Positions 10,872-23,030 are shown, numbered from the stretch's first letter. The stretch is DNA of 64,000 nucleotides from Incurvaria masculella (GCA_946894095.1 OX335647.2:21780001-21844000), one strand, 5' to 3'. The notes: a model not told the origin generated them from the sequence alone. A program made the numbers and translations.

Positions 10872-12697
10872 TGACGATTAATGTGAAAATAGTAAATCCT
10901 TTCATGAAGTAGAGATCTGACGAAATGGTTGCTGTTTTCTAGCAGCAACGTGAATAATATGGCGGGTGATCTCGAGCCTTGTGATTGGTTGTATGATCAT
11001 TGACGACTTGCCGCGGGATCGATACAACTTTCACGAAGTTCCAGCGACGGCGTATAGGTGTCGCTCTAACAATATCTCATTTCAGTTTTATCCTAAGATT
11101 CACGGCGCCACTGCCGCTTCGGCGTCTAGCGGAGCGGTGGGGGGGAAATCGGGAATTTGTCTAGCTTCATACGCGGCCTTAACGTGCGCCGTTATCGTGG
11201 CAATGCCACCGTCAATCGCCTCTCAACTTGTAGGCATGGTGACACCAGTCGTCCTAGACCCACGTGAACTGCATGGACGGTCAATTAGTGGCAGTCACTT
11301 GCCCCAATTACACTTAATCCTACAATATCGACTAGATGAGTGATCTAACAGCGGCATTCAAAACGACCGGACGGAGCAACAGAGTGGGCAGTCTGAGTTT
11401 TCACCTAAATTGGCGTTTACGGCAAACCGATCGACTTGCGTTTTCAAATGTATGGAGAAATTGAAGAGCGTGCGCAGTGGGCGAACTAACATTTGCGAGT
11501 CCGAGATTTTCGCGCGTTCTCGGAACAAATTTCACGCGAAAATGACAGACAAATTCTCCTTGGAGAAGTCAATGCCTTGGAGCTAGGTATTGATAATTTT
11601 TGCATGTGACATGTGATGTGGTTTGATCAAGGTTTTTTGGTATTGGGTATACACATACGCTTACAACATACACATACACATACAATGCATTCCGGGAATA
11701 ACCAGAACGCAACTTTAAGAATTGCGAAACATAATGTCTCAAGCAAGGCAAATAAAGCAGGCCAAATTATTTGGTTTGTCAATGTTGCAGAAAACTTTCG
11801 TAACACTGCGGTTTTTACCTACCTGCAATGCACGTAGCACTCATTTCGTGTACGTGGGTATGAACATAACTGGTGCATGCATAACATCATTTTAGGTAAG
11901 TACCTACCTATCCACTTCTTTACGAATAGTTTAACTGTCTTCTTCATTTCTGAAAAAGTAATAGCTACGATTTATTTTTTTAAACATTGCTCAGTGACGC
12001 CCCATACAGTCACAGTCGAGTAAATTTTTTCGCAGATTTTAGCAAAATACTCTCCAAAAGTAGGTAGTATTTTTAGCAGTTACATATATGGACGTTATGA
12101 CAAAATGTCATAATAATATGTATGCTCGAGTTGGCATCATTGCTGGGCCACCCCGATATGAATCGGTTAGATTAATATTTGGTAATTTTTTTATAAACCA
12201 TACAAAAACAGTCAGATCATGAAAACTAAACTTCATAGCCAAGCGTCGCTTCCTGCTACGTTGTATAGGTAGTTTAAAATGTTTTTTAACGAAATAAGTA
12301 TACTAAAACATACTCGATTTTGGCGCCGTTCTGATATGTATAAGTTTTAACATCGTTGGACATATATTTAATCTGGAAAGTACATATACCTACGCGACGT
12401 TAGCGCAGTCACGTGTCGATCAGGCGCCGCTGGATTGTAGGTACTATATTTTCAAATTACGCGGCTCAGCCGTCCTTCGAAAAACGATGGGGTTTTCCCG
12501 CTCTTCTCACCCCTTAGTTGATTTAGCGGTGATTTAGCGCGATGGAAGGTAACATAGTATAATTGATATAGGTAATAATTTTTACTTTGGCAAGTAGTAC
12601 GGTGCAAAGTATAACTGACATGTTAGCTGAGCGTCTGGATAGCAATAAATACTAAGTATTAACCCAATACTAACAAAATATATTCCAAAACTTAGGC

Positions 12698-13247
12698 TTA
12701 AGGTGGCCCAACCCGGCGGCCTCAACTCATTTGCGGGCACGGTACAAAACTGTGCTGTTGCGCTCTGGGACCTTCTCTGTTTCTAAGAATAAGACAGGCT
12801 CCGTGATGAGGGAGATGCAACCTGTCCACAAAAAAGACAATGTGCATAGTGTATGATTTGGTAAGATTTGCGAAAATTTTAATTTCAAAACGACTTATAG
12901 CTAAAAGTAAACCACGACCGCTGTAGTAAAAAATCTAACAAAAACCAAATAGATTCTAAATCTTGATTTAATAAGCTATGTCTGATGACTAATCTTTTTA
13001 AGATGTTTTTACTTTATCATTGCGTAATCCACCTCCAAAGTTATTGTATAAAACGCGCCAAAAATCCGAACTTTCGGACGTTATAACTTGGAAACCAAAC
13101 ACAATTTTACAATGCCAATGGTCATCAGACATCTAGTTCAATCAAATAAAGCTATTTTGAGCAACATTTTGGATCTCTGACAAGAAATATAGGCGTGATC
13201 TTCTTTCCCCTTTTGTATGGGGAGATGAGCGGGTTGGGCCACCTTAA
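12698..13247 (+). mobile_element. TTAA-flanked 550-bp MITE (family T, copy A)
   Basis: The left end is TTAAGGTGGCCCAACCCG and the right end GGGTTGGGCCACCTTAA, a 17-bp perfect terminal inverted repeat bounded by TTAA. The interior has no intact ORF. TTAA targets are used by piggyBac and Kolobok transposases, so one of these probably mobilised it (inference). Orientation plus is assigned to copies in which 'gctgttgcgctctgggacc' reads on the plus strand. Confidence 0.92.
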
Positions 13248-13587
13248 ATAACCTCTTCTTTTTACACGGCTCATTTAACCTGTTCTCGTTGCACCGTCAC
13301 CTGACTCGAATGGCGTTCCTCCACAGAATAAATAATATTGCTACGCACAGAAGTTGCACTCCCCGACAATATTTTTTCAATTTTCATCCTAAATGACCTT
13401 ATTATAAAGTATTTATTACATCGCTCATTGCCGGCGCGGCGGCGAGATGAAACGCGTCGTCGCTCACCCGCCCCATATCGCTGGAATGCGGCTTGCGCTA
13501 GGGTTATCACACACTGCCGCCGCCAAACAGTACTGTTTGGTGTTGTCCGGGTTATTGTGGTTGATAATATCACATTTAATAAAAAGG

Positions 13588-13668
13588 TGGTCGAAACGGT
13601 AATAAAACGTTGTCCGTGTTTTCCATTCAATTCAATATCGCCGTGCTCATGAAAGGAAGGTCTTGGTA
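13588..13668 (+). mobile_element. SINE family S fragment
   Basis: 'gtccgtgttttcc', 'gccgtgctcatgaaa' and 'ggaaggtcttgg' match the central part of the full SINE at 16560-16990. It is cut off on the right by copy d of the GGGTTCCGTACC element. Confidence 0.75.
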
Positions 13669-13937
13669 TGGCAAAAACCGGCCAAGTGCGAGTCGGCCTC
13701 GCACAAGAAGGGTTCCGTACCATCGTACAAGATCAAACAAAAAAAAAATGTTTGTATGCCCCCCTTTAACTTTTATATTTTTTTTATTTTACCTGTTTGT
13801 TGTTCTAACGGCAAAATAATTACACACTCTGTGAACATTTCAGCTGCCTACCTATTACGGTTCCTGAGATACGGACGGACAGCGGAGGCTTAGTAATAGG
13901 GTTCAGTTTTCACCCTTTGGGTACGGAACCCTAAAAA
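13669..13937 (+). mobile_element. GGGTTCCGTACC interspersed element (copy d)
   Basis: From 'ccggccaagtgcgagtcgg' to 'gggtacggaaccctaaaaa'. The tetranucleotide tract is short. It is inserted in, or joined to, a SINE S fragment. Confidence 0.88.
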
Positions 13938-14656
13938 CCAACTACATGCAGCAAAGGAGAATAGGCAATAAGTACCTGGAGCTGCCACGAATGATTGCCC
14001 ATTATTGTTTCACTAGGCGAAACCAATGTATGTTGTTTTTCCTTGTAATACATAGATAAATACTACCTAATGTATAAAAAAGTGCTATGCTGATACCAGT
14101 TAAATACGTGTCAATTCAATAGACCCCTCATAACACTATACCACATACCTACCTACATAAAGGCAAAACGTCAATAAACCTAAACTAAAAAAACAAACTC
14201 TCCTTTCAGAATATTTCGGTAGCGTAAAGAAAGGTAACTTCAAATTCTTCCGTGTACTATGACATCCGTTCACGCAACAGTTATTATATTTAATTCTATG
14301 ATGATTAGACATTATTACGAATAAAAACGGCGCTTTTCGAAACGCAAAATATGCGCTTTTCGAAACGACTGATCGACTGGACGTAGAGGTCGTGCGAGCG
14401 TGTGCGCGCGGCGGCCCTGACTGAATTTGGAACCTCGGGTTCCCGAGCGCCGTAGGTGAAGATCTCAGTAGGTATTTAGGAGTGACGGAAGCCTGGTTCC
14501 TCTCTCTGTGTTGACCCAATGAGCACATCCGATTCCTTATTAAAAGGAATATTGCCATTGAAAAAAGATCATAATCCAGGGGATTTTATCGGGGTAAATT
14601 AAATAATATAACCTTAAGTTGATATAAATTGTGAAAATAAGTCTAACGCTAACAGA

Positions 14657-14698
14657 GTTGATTTTGATGTTTTGTTCTTTCGTGCACTCGGCCCTAAG
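14657..14698 (+). mobile_element. Fragment of CACGAA-type MITE (family C)
   Basis: 'gttgattttgatgttttgt' followed by 'ctttcgtgcactcggcccta' is the right-hand third of the element seen complete at 58099-58265. Confidence 0.7.
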
Positions 14699-14845
14699 GC
14701 TGAGATTAATATTCGTAACAGAAACTACTACTGAGATTCAAGACTCGTGCTTGGCTTAGCCAAAGTATAGCTTCCGACTAGGTATTAAATTAGACATTTA
14801 TTTCACATATTTTATGTCAAAACTGACATTCTGAAGGCACACTTT

Positions 14846-14960
14846 GGCTTACGCCCGGTTCCACCACCTCCAGCTACAAAAATCCCAAAGTTATCTTTTG
14901 GTAACGAAAGTTATCTATCGCATTTCAGACAGCTGGAGGTGGTGAAAACAGGGGTTAGCC
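14846..14960. mobile_element. 115-bp inverted-repeat element
   Basis: Ends near GGCTTACGCCCGGTTCCACC and GGTGAAAACAGGGGTTAGCC, with a perfect CACCACCTCCAGCT / AGCTGGAGGTGGTG pair. A partial copy lies at 50722-50795. It is too short to code and is best read as a MITE. Confidence 0.7.
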
Positions 14961-15026
14961 GAGTACAAGTAATCATCTTTATGAATCTCAGGCTGAGATA
15001 AATAGACGTACCTAACAGATACTAAT

Positions 15027-15333
15027 GCTGAGATAAATAGTCGTAACAGAAACTAAGACTAACGGAAAGTAGTACTTTGTGACGTCAATTCGCGTTACTT
15101 TGAGATTTCGTCCATACAAAATGTGTCAAAGTGACGTCACAAAGTACTACTTTTCGTTTGCCTTAGTTTTTGTTGGACTATTTATCTCAGCCTAAGACTA
15201 ACGAAAAGTTGTACTTTGTGACGTCACTTTGAAACATTTTGTAAGCACGAAATGTCAAAGTAATACAAAGTGACGTCACAAAGAACTACTTTTCGTTAGT
15301 TTAGTTTCTGTTACGACTATTTATCTCAGCCTA
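15027..15333. mobile_element. Dimeric fold-back MITE (CTGAGATAAATAGTCG type)
   Basis: The left end 'ctgagataaatagtcgtaac' returns inverted at 15310-15330. The interior holds several 'tttgtgacgtcac' segments in both orientations, and another copy of the end motif, 'atttatctcagcctaag', sits in the middle at about 15180. It therefore looks like two hairpin units joined head to tail. Scraps of the end motif also lie just upstream (14698-14720 and 14990-15010). Confidence 0.75.
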
Positions 15334-15610
15334 AGTAGGTATGTCTTAATTCTTCGTATGATTCAGCGAGAATTATCAATTTGTGGTCAAGGTATCCGAC
15401 ACGACAAAATCTACCCCACTTTTCCTCAATTGAGACCACCTACTGCATCGTGTCATGGACATATAATAATTTCCACCACGTGAACTTATTCTCAAGAGAT
15501 GGTTCCATAGCGATCCAAGAACAGGTTATATCGAGGCTGAGGCCAGGAGACACTGACCAGCGACGAGTAAAGAGTACCGAGCTCGGGTGCGATGTACCCA
15601 ATCGACGTTA

Positions 15611-15794
15611 ATCCAGTAGCACCTACACGGTCGGATTTGTTTTGCACAATGGCGTGCCCCTTCCCCCGCCGACCGGTCTTCAGGCGGGTCGTCCTACCGC
15701 AAGCCGCGCGGACGGTGCGATCCCCTCCTCCCGCTCCACCTCCGCGCGATGCGAGCGCTTCATAGCAATCGCCTTGGAATGTGCTGCTGGACTT
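15611..15794 (-). mobile_element. GC-rich MITE with GTCCAGTAGCAC ends (copy 1)
   Basis: This is the reverse complement of the element at 28640-28814: both share ends of the type AGTCCAGTAGCAC ... GTGCTACTGGACT and a GC-rich core with 'gcgcgatgcgagcgcttcat'. The 67-codon ORF over it is a by-product. Confidence 0.75.
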
Positions 15795-15841
15795 TTGAAT
15801 GCGACCGTACCAATCGCCATCTTTGGTAGCAAATGTTTTAT

Positions 15842-16214
15842 TTAAGGATGTTCCGACCCATACAATGTTTTTTTTTACACATAACGCAAAAACTATTGCA
15901 CTTTAAGGCACGAATTCGTCAAAAATATTAAATATAGCCATAGTAGTTGCAGCGAAAATATATTCACAATTTCAGGTTTAATGGTTTCGTTGTAATTGAC
16001 GATTAGAAGTTTTACACCGTTAGATAGCGCTGTTAAATAAAAATCGTATTTAAATAAATTGTAACAAGACCAATAATCCTGAAATTGTGAAATTGTTTTC
16101 GCTGCAAGTAATATGACTATACTATTAAACTTTTATTATTAATTCGTGGCTTAAAGTGCAATACTTTTTGCGTTATGTGTGCAAACAACTTTATATGGGT
16201 CGGAACAGCCTTAG
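15842..16214. mobile_element. 373-bp fold-back element with TTAAGGATGTTCCGACCC ends
   Basis: 'aaggatgttccgacccatac' at the left is answered by 'atatgggtcggaacagcctt' at the right, and pairing continues deep inside: 'cataacgcaaaaactattgc' versus 'gcaatactttttgcgttatg', and 'gaaattgtgaaattg' versus 'cacaatttcagg'. The whole element could fold into one long hairpin. Left flank TTAA, right flank TTAG. Confidence 0.8.
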
Positions 16215-16367
16215 GGGTGAGTGCACGAAAGAACAAAAAATCAAAATCAACGTTAACGTATGATTAAACAAGTCACTTTCTATGGAAGGAACTCCAAGCG
16301 GTTCACTAAAAGTGACGTGTTTGAACATTGATTAACTCAGCCGTCTCGTCGTGCAATCGGGGCTTAA
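16211..16367 (-). mobile_element. CACGAA-type MITE, inverted copy (family C)
   Basis: It starts 'gggtgagtgcacgaaag' and ends 'cgtgcaatcggggcttaa', the reverse complement of the copy at 58099-58265. Its left end abuts the preceding fold-back element directly. Confidence 0.8.
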
Positions 16368-16559
16368 ACTTCAGTTACGCCACACACTGATTTATAGGTA
16401 GATCTACCAGATTCGAGTATGTCTCAGTGAGTAACTTGTAAAGAAGAATCCGATGGTGAACATGCTAGTGAGTGATCAAATCTGTCATTTACACGTGAAC
16501 GCACCCGGCAAATTAATGTACCACTTCATGGTAACCCCCCTGGTCTTCCGCTCTGGTAG

Positions 16560-16990
16560 AGATCTCGCTCGTAGCCTAGTGGCGCGGGGACTGGCCTAGC
16601 GTACCAGAGGCCCGGGTTCAATACCAACTTGCACCACTGTCTTTCTCTTTCAGAGTTCGATAAGTGCATTTCGTCACGAATGCGAGCTGCTCCATGGTTC
16701 GGAATTCATGTAAAACTGTAGGTCCCCTTCCCCCACTAGGTGGTAGGGTTTAAGCCCGCCCGGGTTGGTACCATCGCATTGGATGAAAAGATGGTCGAAG
16801 CGGCAATGAAAAATTGTCCGTGTTTTCCATCCAGTTCAATGTAGCCGTGCTCATAAAGGGAAGGTCCTGGCATGGCACCTAATTCCTTCGGGAATGTGGT
16901 GTATTGGGCTAATATCGAGGCTAATATCATAAAGGTAGTTGTGTGATATTAGCCATCCATGTCAGGTCGCATAAAAAAAAATAAAAAAAT
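16560..16990 (+). mobile_element. Full-length tRNA-derived SINE (family S)
   Basis: The 5' head contains a Pol III box A-like TAGCCTAGTGGC (about 16572) and a box B-like GGGTTCAATACC (about 16614). The body continues through 'gcacttcatcaaa'-like and 'gtccgtgttttccatcc' segments to 'gccatccatgtcagg' and ends in an A-rich tail at about 16975-16990. Length about 430 bp. The many other copies in the window, on both strands, let the ends be defined. Such elements are moved by a LINE partner (established for SINEs); the partner is not identified here. Confidence 0.88.
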
Positions 16991-17802
16991 ACATCATATA
17001 CCCACCGTTTTATAATCAGCAATGGATTTTAAAATTTATAGAGTAATTTTAATTCATATCTATAAGTAATTGAAGTTAATGAATTAATCAATAATTTCGT
17101 CCTAATTTAATAGTGGATACATAGATAAACTACTCTAGAGGAGATTAGTTAATCTCTGTAGTTCTACATTGTAAATACTAAATGTTCCTTTTAGACCTGA
17201 TATAATTTTGATTTTGTGCAGAGCTAGAATTCTATTATCAAGCATAATTCATGTATATCAAGCTCTCAAACCGTTCTCTAGGCGGTACCTATCTGTTGTG
17301 GTGTATAAAATACCAATGTGATATTTTTTTGACAATTACAAGTGTAGTGTACTGCCATATCAATGCCGAATAAAGAATAAAGAATATTGTAGGTATAAGA
17401 AAATATATATTTCAAAAATAAATACAATTGTGTTTTTGTTTATTTCTAATAAAGCGTACCAAAGCTACAATAAATATATTTTGTTTCACAAGATTTTATT
17501 AATTAAAAATATTTTTTAGCACTCCAAGTTGACCTGTGAAAAAAAAACCGTACTCATTGGAAATACATAGCCTGATATATTTTGCCTAAAAGTACATACT
17601 CCTGAGTACACAAATTTTTTTCTGCATTTTACATGTCCTATTGGATATTTTAAATTATTTTATTATTGTCACAACAAAGATAGCTAACCGCCGATCGATA
17701 AAAACATATTTTTCATTATACATAGATTATCGTTCTCGATAAAGATGTCATTACCATAATCACCTACTGGTACGCGAGTTGTCAATTTGAGGTGTAGGTA
17801 TG
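16991..17802. other. AT-rich DNA, nothing identified
   Basis: Very AT-rich sequence with no ORF above 60 codons and no clear repeat boundaries. Confidence 0.5.
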
Positions 17803-18062
17803 GGAACCCTATTACTAAGCCTTCTCTGTCCTTCCGTCCGTCCGTCTGTCACAGGGCTGTATCTCATGAACCGTCACAGGTAGGCAGCTGAAATGTTCAC
17901 AGAGTGTGTATTTATTTTGCCGCTATAACAACAAATAGGTAAATTAATTTCAATAAAAAAAAAAATTGTGTTAAATATTTTACGATGGTACGGAACCCTT
18001 TGTGTGCGAGTCCGACCACTATTAGTTATTCTGTGGTCCGACTCGCACTTGGCCGTTTTTTT
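17803..18062 (-). mobile_element. GGGTTCCGTACC interspersed element (copy e)
   Basis: The left end is worn ('gggaaccctattactaagcc'), then the CCGT tract, 'gccgctataacaacaaata' and the right end 'actcgcacttggccg'. A short duplication, 'gtccgaccactattagttat', interrupts the terminal GTGCGAGTCCGACTCGCAC palindrome. Confidence 0.82.
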
Positions 18063-18683
18063 TTTGTTTGGAGTTGTCTAAGGCCATTGATACAAAGGTG
18101 GGGTACGGAGCACCCGTAATCGTAGAGCATGTATGAAAAGATGTAAGTCTATTATTTTATTGTTGTTTGTTTTATTTTTTATTCATCATCCATAGAAAGT
18201 ACACTGCACTCGGATTTGTCATATTTTATCATTAGCCAGTTCAGCAATTCCAGCGAAGAACTGGCAAGAAACTCCGCTGCCTGTAGATGAAAGCGAAACA
18301 TGTGATCGTACTGTATGGCGCTCTATCATCTCTGCTTACCCCTCCGGGAAAGCGGCGCGAATGTATTTATATATGTGATGTGCGTAATATGGCGCAGAAA
18401 AATTTAGATTACTCAAAAAAAAGAGAAGTAAGAATGGTATAATCCTATGACCAAAGTCAAGCAACGTTTCTGTCGAGATTTATACCTACACGAGTACCTA
18501 CATAGACCCGTGTTTAGGGTTGCTGGTCACCTAAATTACCTACCTACCTACTACATTGCACAGGATATTTTCTTTTTACAAGTTAGGAATTTAAATAGGT
18601 ATAGGTGCATACCTACTATATTTTTTTCTAGGTAGCTTCTCCTTGTTCATGCTTCACGATATAATATCAAAGGTGTGTAAAAG
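18063..18683. other. No gene identified
   Basis: Holds a fragment (about 18195-18310) whose 'cactgcactcggatttgtca' also occurs near 46130 and, inverted, near 47340, so it is a dispersed repeat. The remainder shows nothing. Confidence 0.4.
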
Positions 18684-18930
18684 TAAGTTCCCTTCCTTAC
18701 GTACTAGGTGGTAGGGTTTATCCCGCCCGGCTTGGTACCATCGCATTGGATGAACGATGGTCGAAGCGGCAATGAAAATTGTCCGTGTTTTCCATCCAGT
18801 TCAATGTAGCCGTGCAATATAAGGAAGGTCCTGGCATGGCACCTAGTTCCCATGTGGTGTGTTGGGCTAATACCATGACAGAACTTGTGGTATTAGCCAT
18901 CCATGTCCAGTCACATAAAAAAAAAAGTAT
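18684..18930 (+). mobile_element. SINE family S, 5'-truncated copy
   Basis: From 'gtactaggtggtagggttt' through 'gtccgtgttttccatcc' to 'gccatccatgtccagtcac' and an A tail at 18916-18927. The tRNA-like head is missing. Confidence 0.82.
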
Positions 18931-20164
18931 ATACATACCTAATAACTCAATTATTTATATAAGTCAATGTAATAACTCAAAGGTGTGCCTAGAATCTACC
19001 TAATTGATTTCGATTGAAATGCGAACAAGACAAGTGTGCTACTCCTCTTGATCATAGGTACATACATTTTCATTTGAAGACAGGTGAGAAGTGTGGGCCT
19101 GAAGATAAATGAAGTGGATAATGAGTTGATCAATTGTCCAACTTACATATTCCAAAGGCTGCTAAGCAAGGTTCAGCCTAGTTACAAAATATAGGATTTT
19201 GATATAGTTATTTTGTTGATTCTGTTGAATTGTATTAATTATATGTACGTAATTTTATATCACCTATATAAAATATCCTTAATAAACCGCATTTATATAT
19301 GGTTAAATACGTTGATCGGTCTGCCTCCGAATTCCATACTTAACAGTTTAGTTTATTTATAGAATAAATAAAGTGAAATATTAGTGTCGGATACATACTT
19401 GAAGTTGAATTTCACCGGCAGCTCATTGATCCAACTCCAATTTCACGAGCACAAAACACATATCGAACCCATTGCTGATTTTTTGATTCACCGAATACCT
19501 AAGTATCTATTTTCACTATTCACACAAATCACACATGTTTAGACACGAGCAGCACTCCGCTGTCTGGCCCCAACTTTCCAGTTAGCGCGGTTTTTTTTTG
19601 TCAACAAAACTTTCTTTTTCAATTCCTAATTAACTTTTCACGAGACGCCTCGCGTCTTGGTCACCGGCCAAACTATTTATTTTAGAAACATGTTTTCTGA
19701 GGTCGCACAACAGTACACTCCAGCTAATTATTTAAAACTATACGATTTTGATCCGAAGACTTTTCGAGAGATATCGAGCGACGTATATCTCGGCCGACAG
19801 AAGCGATGCAACTGAATTGTCGAAGTGATGAACATGATGGTCAACACGGAATAGTAGGTTGGGTCTCACAATACCTCTCACACACTATCATTGGGTGCGA
19901 TTTAAGTGATACTCGATACTAAGGTAGAATTATCGGTATTTACAAAAAACTAAATAAAGCCAATATTGGTACAAAATAACTCTTTCCATCGATGAATTTT
20001 TCGTTTAACTGAAGAGGACATGAATTTAAGCCATGAGAGATTGGCCTATAAATAAATATGGAATTATAAATCGCTCCTATTCATTCAGCCATATTTCGAG
20101 AACAAACTAATCTCAATAAAACAGTTAGTATGCACGTCACATTCCATATCCCATAAAAGCAATA
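18931..20164. other. No gene or element identified
   Basis: AT-rich; no ORF with recognisable content on either strand. Confidence 0.45.
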
Positions 20165-23030
20165 GGGTAGGTGCGTCGGTTTACGACCAGTTAGTTACTT
20201 TTCGAACTTCAAACTGAAATAAAAAATGTTTTCATTTATGATACATAGACTTTTAGTATTTATAAAGGGAGTTTGGTCATTTTAGTTGAAAGTGAAAATT
20301 ATGAAATCAGTGCAGAATCAGTAGTTATTTTCTTAAAAAATCAAACGAAAAAAGGGACAAAAAATTAGTTTACGACCACATTACTCAGTTTCCGACCACC
20401 ACACATTCTAGTTTACGACCATGGCTTTATTTGAATAATTTTCATGTTCAGGTAATTACATATTGATTTTAATTTCAACATGTAACATTATATTTTACTT
20501 CACTAATTCAGAACCAAGCCCTTGTTACATTTAAAAGGTTTTTCTTGTACATCCTCATTGAAAAGTCCCGAAAAGTCGGTACATTTGAGATGGTGCTGAC
20601 GAACGCAGAAGTAGCAGGCTTTTTTTTCATCTTCTTCACAATCACTCATCAATAGGTCTTCAGATAGGGCACAATTCATTTTCTGTGGTTTTTCAGTCAC
20701 CATATTATCTTTGATTTTCTGCTTTCTTTCAGTAACTATATTGGTATCAATTGTCTGTAAAACATGAGGATTTATCTGTTTAGTAGTTAGTTTGTCTTAT
20801 TTTGCTCGTTGCTTGTTAAGTAAAAGTATTCCACTTGTCTTTTTTAATTGCATCTTTTTTCTCGAGCTTCGCTTTATCTTCATTATCATAGTAAATTCAC
20901 CACGCCGCTGATTAAATAACTGCAGGACTTCGATCTTTAATATTTTTTTATGTTCTGTTAGCTTAGGAAGATAAAGATGTTCAATAAATAGATCTAGTTG
21001 CTGTTTATTATTTTGGATGGATTTGGGCTGAACATAACAGAAGTAACAGACATTCATGCTGTCTTGAATGTCTTTTATTAAGGTGATGTCAGAAAGAGAT
21101 GCTAATGCCGTTGCGTTGGCTGAGTCTCGTATTTGTGCATGTTCGGGGACTTGATTTAAATCTTCGGTTGATTGTTGATATGTAATGTATTGTTGGTGGT
21201 TTCTGATGCTGTGCGTTTCTATTGATATTATGATAAGATCATATTTGTCCCTTAGTCTCCAGGATGATATTGGCGCTTTCCCGATGACTTGAATAGGTGC
21301 TTCATCCATTGACACAAACGATCCAATTTCTAAAAAAATCCTGAAATGTATTATGTAGATGGAGTTTCGAGAAAGGAGTCTAGCGGTTCTCGGTTCTAGC
21401 GGTATTAAAGAATTTTGAACTTCTTCATCGGGAATTTGTTCTGGATTCAGAAACAAGTTCAGTTCAATTAAATAACAATCATGATTACTTACTACTTAGC
21501 TCTGATCTTCACTGATTACTTAGCTAACTCATTTGCCTCTTCAGATTTACTATCTGTAGATAGTGGATTCTGTTTGATCTTCTGATGATGTCGTGTATGT
21601 GATACGATCTCTTGGAATTTTCAGTAAAGCTTTTTTGAGTTTTTTCAACTCTTTAAATTTAGTTTTTATGTAGATATTTTTGAGATTCCAGATCTTAAAT
21701 TACTTTTCTAGTTCGATTCTGGGTTTTTTCTCGGTTTCACTTATACCTTTATTGTTCTCTCGTATAAAAAGTTTAGGTTTTTCAAAGCCTCCCTTGCATA
21801 ATATTCTTTAACTTCTTTGCTCCTATATTTATTGATACTACATGAAAGACGGTCGAACGTATGATTGTCAACGTCGAAAGTTTTTGCTTTTGTAAAATTA
21901 TTACCTTCTTAATTAAATATAACCAATAAATGTAAATGCGGAAATTAATACCATAAGGCATTCTAATGGAATAAGGCATAAGGTTTAGGAGAGGTGCTTT
22001 GAGGTGAGCAAAAAAAAATATGTAAAAATAATTTACCCAAAAATATATATTTATATAAAATATTAAAATATATTTATAAATGCCAATTTAATATTTAATT
22101 TACTGTTTTGACAAATGTTGGAACCGACTCGAGAAATCCCCTTAAAGCATTGGTACATGAAAGTCAGTCCACAAAAAAATATTTCCGAACCCTATTGACC
22201 TGCATAGTAGACATGTCTACCTATGGCTAAATTAAAACTTGGAAATAATATTAAACCTGATGAAATTAATGCGTTTTTGGCTGGTCGCATACCAGATAGT
22301 AGAAAAAGTAGTTTTAATTTTACGACCATCAAATTATCCATACAAAATGAGGAGGTCGGAAACTGAACCATAAAAATGCATCTTCTTCTAGTATCCGACC
22401 ACTATTGATTTTGCTGGATATATTTCGTTAATATTACAATATTTAGTGGTCGTAAACTAAAAGGATTGATTTAAAATGAAGAAGAAGGAAGCTAGACAAA
22501 AGAAAATGGATCATAAGAAGTTATTTTGTAAGACAAAGACAAACCAGTTTCTCTTCGTTTAGGTTAGTAATCCGACCACCCGGTCGAAAACTAAATTTGT
22601 GGTTAAATTCCTGTTCCACTTTCCGACCACCACGTTTTAACAAATAATTGATAATATAAATGAATAATATCCACACTGAAGGCTTCTTTGATCTATAAAC
22701 TTGATAAAATAACCCAGTTACATTGCAAAAATGAGTAAAATTCGCTCAAAACTCACCTCGCGTCGATCCCCTTGCACTATTTTTCCTGCAAATACTATTC
22801 AGTATTCGCTTTTGCAATGTAGCCGAAAAATTGAGAAATTTGTGGTTTCCACTGTATAGTGTAGTCAGTTTCGATTTTGGTTTATACTCAAAGAATAGTT
22901 ATTAAAAATATGTTTCAAATCTTAAGTAATGACATATTACCCCCCATATCCCTATTAACTTGTTTCATAAGCAGCAAGTCCATGAAATGGTCGTAAACTG
23001 AACCTGGTCGGGAAACCGGCGCAATTACCC
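20165..23030 (-). mobile_element. 2.87-kb TA-flanked DNA transposon with decayed coding (element P)
   Basis: The left end, GGGTAGGTGCGTCGGTTTAC, and the inverted right end, GGGTAATTGCGCCGGTTTCC, form imperfect terminal repeats, each followed by CGACCAG. Both ends are bordered by TA (20163-20164 and 23031-23032), as expected for the Tc1/mariner/pogo group. Sub-terminal 'ccgacca' / 'tttacgacca' words recur many times in both orientations at 20170-20430 and 22320-22640 and could be transposase binding sites (inference). A minus-strand reading frame lies in the middle but is broken. Confidence 0.7.
20503..21456 (-). pseudogene. Broken ORF inside element P (possible transposase remnant)
   Basis: One minus-strand frame runs from 21456 to 20503 with a single in-frame TAA at about 20797-20799, splitting it into 219 and 66-plus codons. 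The product is not one I recognise. The C-terminal part has ACYFCVRQHHLKCTDF, a Cys/His cluster that loosely resembles the zinc-binding tail of some pogo/jerky-type proteins. No DDE/DDD triad can be pointed to. The position between matching inverted ends is the main reason to think it belonged to the element's transposase. It appears inactive. Confidence 0.45.

Larger units (their letters stand above)
10178..12697. other. No gene identified; small repeats only
   Basis: AT-rich DNA with the duplication at 10359-10485, a tRNA-like remnant at 10789-10871 and a fragment of the CCCAGCTGTCACCTAAAT inverted-repeat family at about 11390-11480. The 125-codon plus-strand ORF at 10966-11343 is the longest open stretch. 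I do not recognise it and it has no splice or neighbour support. From 11480 to 12697 I see nothing definable. Confidence 0.45.

Noticed and set aside
16567..16630. tRNA gene at the SINE head
   Set aside because: Boxes A and B are present but the sequence continues into the SINE body and recurs in other SINE copies.
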